Shown: piece by piece, positions 14,079 through 14,137 of the stretch
How the letters are laid out: every line of letters starts with the position of its first letter
How positions within the stretch are numbered: position 1 is the stretch's first letter
NCBI GenBank assembly: GCA_030643455.1
Contig: DAOWLV010000029.1
Location: 1 to 14,137, forward strand
From: Candidatus Krumholzibacteriia bacterium
Lineage (GTDB): Bacteria; Krumholzibacteriota; Krumholzibacteriia; LZORAL124-64-63
Direction of reading: 5' to 3'
DNA: 14,137 bases
Notes under the pieces: generated by a model
Databases searched by the model: none
Told to the model about the DNA's origin: nothing
Seen by the model: the letters and a program-made list of their open reading frames with translations, nothing else
Position numbers and translations under genes: made by a program

Positions 14079-14114
14079 AAAAAAAAAACGGCCTCCCCCG
14101 TACAGGGGAGGCCG
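14079..14114 (-). terminator. hairpin with 10-base tract, canonical terminator for the minus strand
   Basis: A perfect 10-bp stem, CGGCCTCCCC (14089-14098) and GGGGAGGCCG (14105-14114), with a 6-nt loop. Ten As (14079-14088) precede it on the plus strand, so on the minus strand the stem is followed by ten Ts. It begins 28 nt after the M16 stop. Read with the M16 gene, only GTCATTTAT follows the stem. It probably ends a minus-strand gene beyond the right edge and may serve M16 as well. The last 23 bases show no gene that can be supported. Confidence 0.75.
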
Positions 14115-14137
14115 GTCATTTATGGCAACCTGCCGAA

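Noticed and set aside
14115..14137. C-terminus of a minus-strand gene at the right edge
   Set aside because: Stops are present on the minus strand (for example TAA at 14122-14120), and the terminator suggests such a gene, but five or six codons are too few to support a call.
1..14137. CRISPR array, tRNA, insertion sequence, defence system or prophage genes
   Set aside because: No regularly spaced direct repeats, no tRNA cloverleaf, no transposase or integrase motifs and no phage-like proteins were recognised on reading both strands.

Overview
The window comes from a GC-rich bacterium. It is compact, with genes a few bases apart or overlapping and many GTG and TTG starts. A small secreted protein ending in two dockerin-like calcium-loop repeats, with no sign of a cellulosome, resembles proteins I recall from FCB-group candidate lineages such as Krumholzibacteriota or Eisenbacteria. 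That placement is an inference from general knowledge, not a database result. I see no tRNA, rRNA, CRISPR array, insertion sequence or prophage. The window reads as chromosomal housekeeping and carbohydrate metabolism.

Layout. Positions 1-483 (minus) hold the N-terminal part of a DusB-like tRNA-dihydrouridine synthase that runs off the left edge, preceded by the dockerin-like secreted protein (539-1192, minus). A short divergent region with an 18-bp near-palindrome separates this from a plus-strand pair, a GT4 glycosyltransferase (1284-2387) overlapping a nitrilase-superfamily amidohydrolase (2384-3187). These converge, with a 1-nt gap, on a long minus-strand cluster read right to left: galT-like (9316-8246), glgA (8244-6772), a soluble PAS-GAF histidine kinase (6770-4980), a stand-alone receiver protein (4878-4507) and glgC (4436-3189). 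A second minus-strand pair, a SAM methyltransferase (11090-10425) and an XrtA-type polysaccharide deacetylase (10421-9528), lies upstream. At the right, on the plus strand, is a large tandem M16 zinc peptidase whose reading frame is broken by an apparent single-base loss near 11918-11925. A hairpin follows it at 14079-14114.

How the genes fit together. GlgC makes ADP-glucose and GlgA polymerises it into glycogen. The GalT-family protein would feed or drain the hexose-phosphate pool. Between glgA and glgC sits a complete two-component pair: glgA, kinase and receiver are tightly arranged, with the kinase start 1 nt after the glgA stop. This suggests that glycogen synthesis is co-expressed with, or controlled by, a cytoplasmic phosphorelay, and it is the most interesting arrangement here. 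The deacetylase, methyltransferase and GT4 genes suggest surface or exopolysaccharide work.

Other points worth checking are the M16 frameshift and two strong hairpins (9470-9521 and 14079-14114). In both, the T-tract lies on the strand opposite the adjacent gene, so they look like bidirectional or antisense terminators. Several dyads in promoter regions are also noted.
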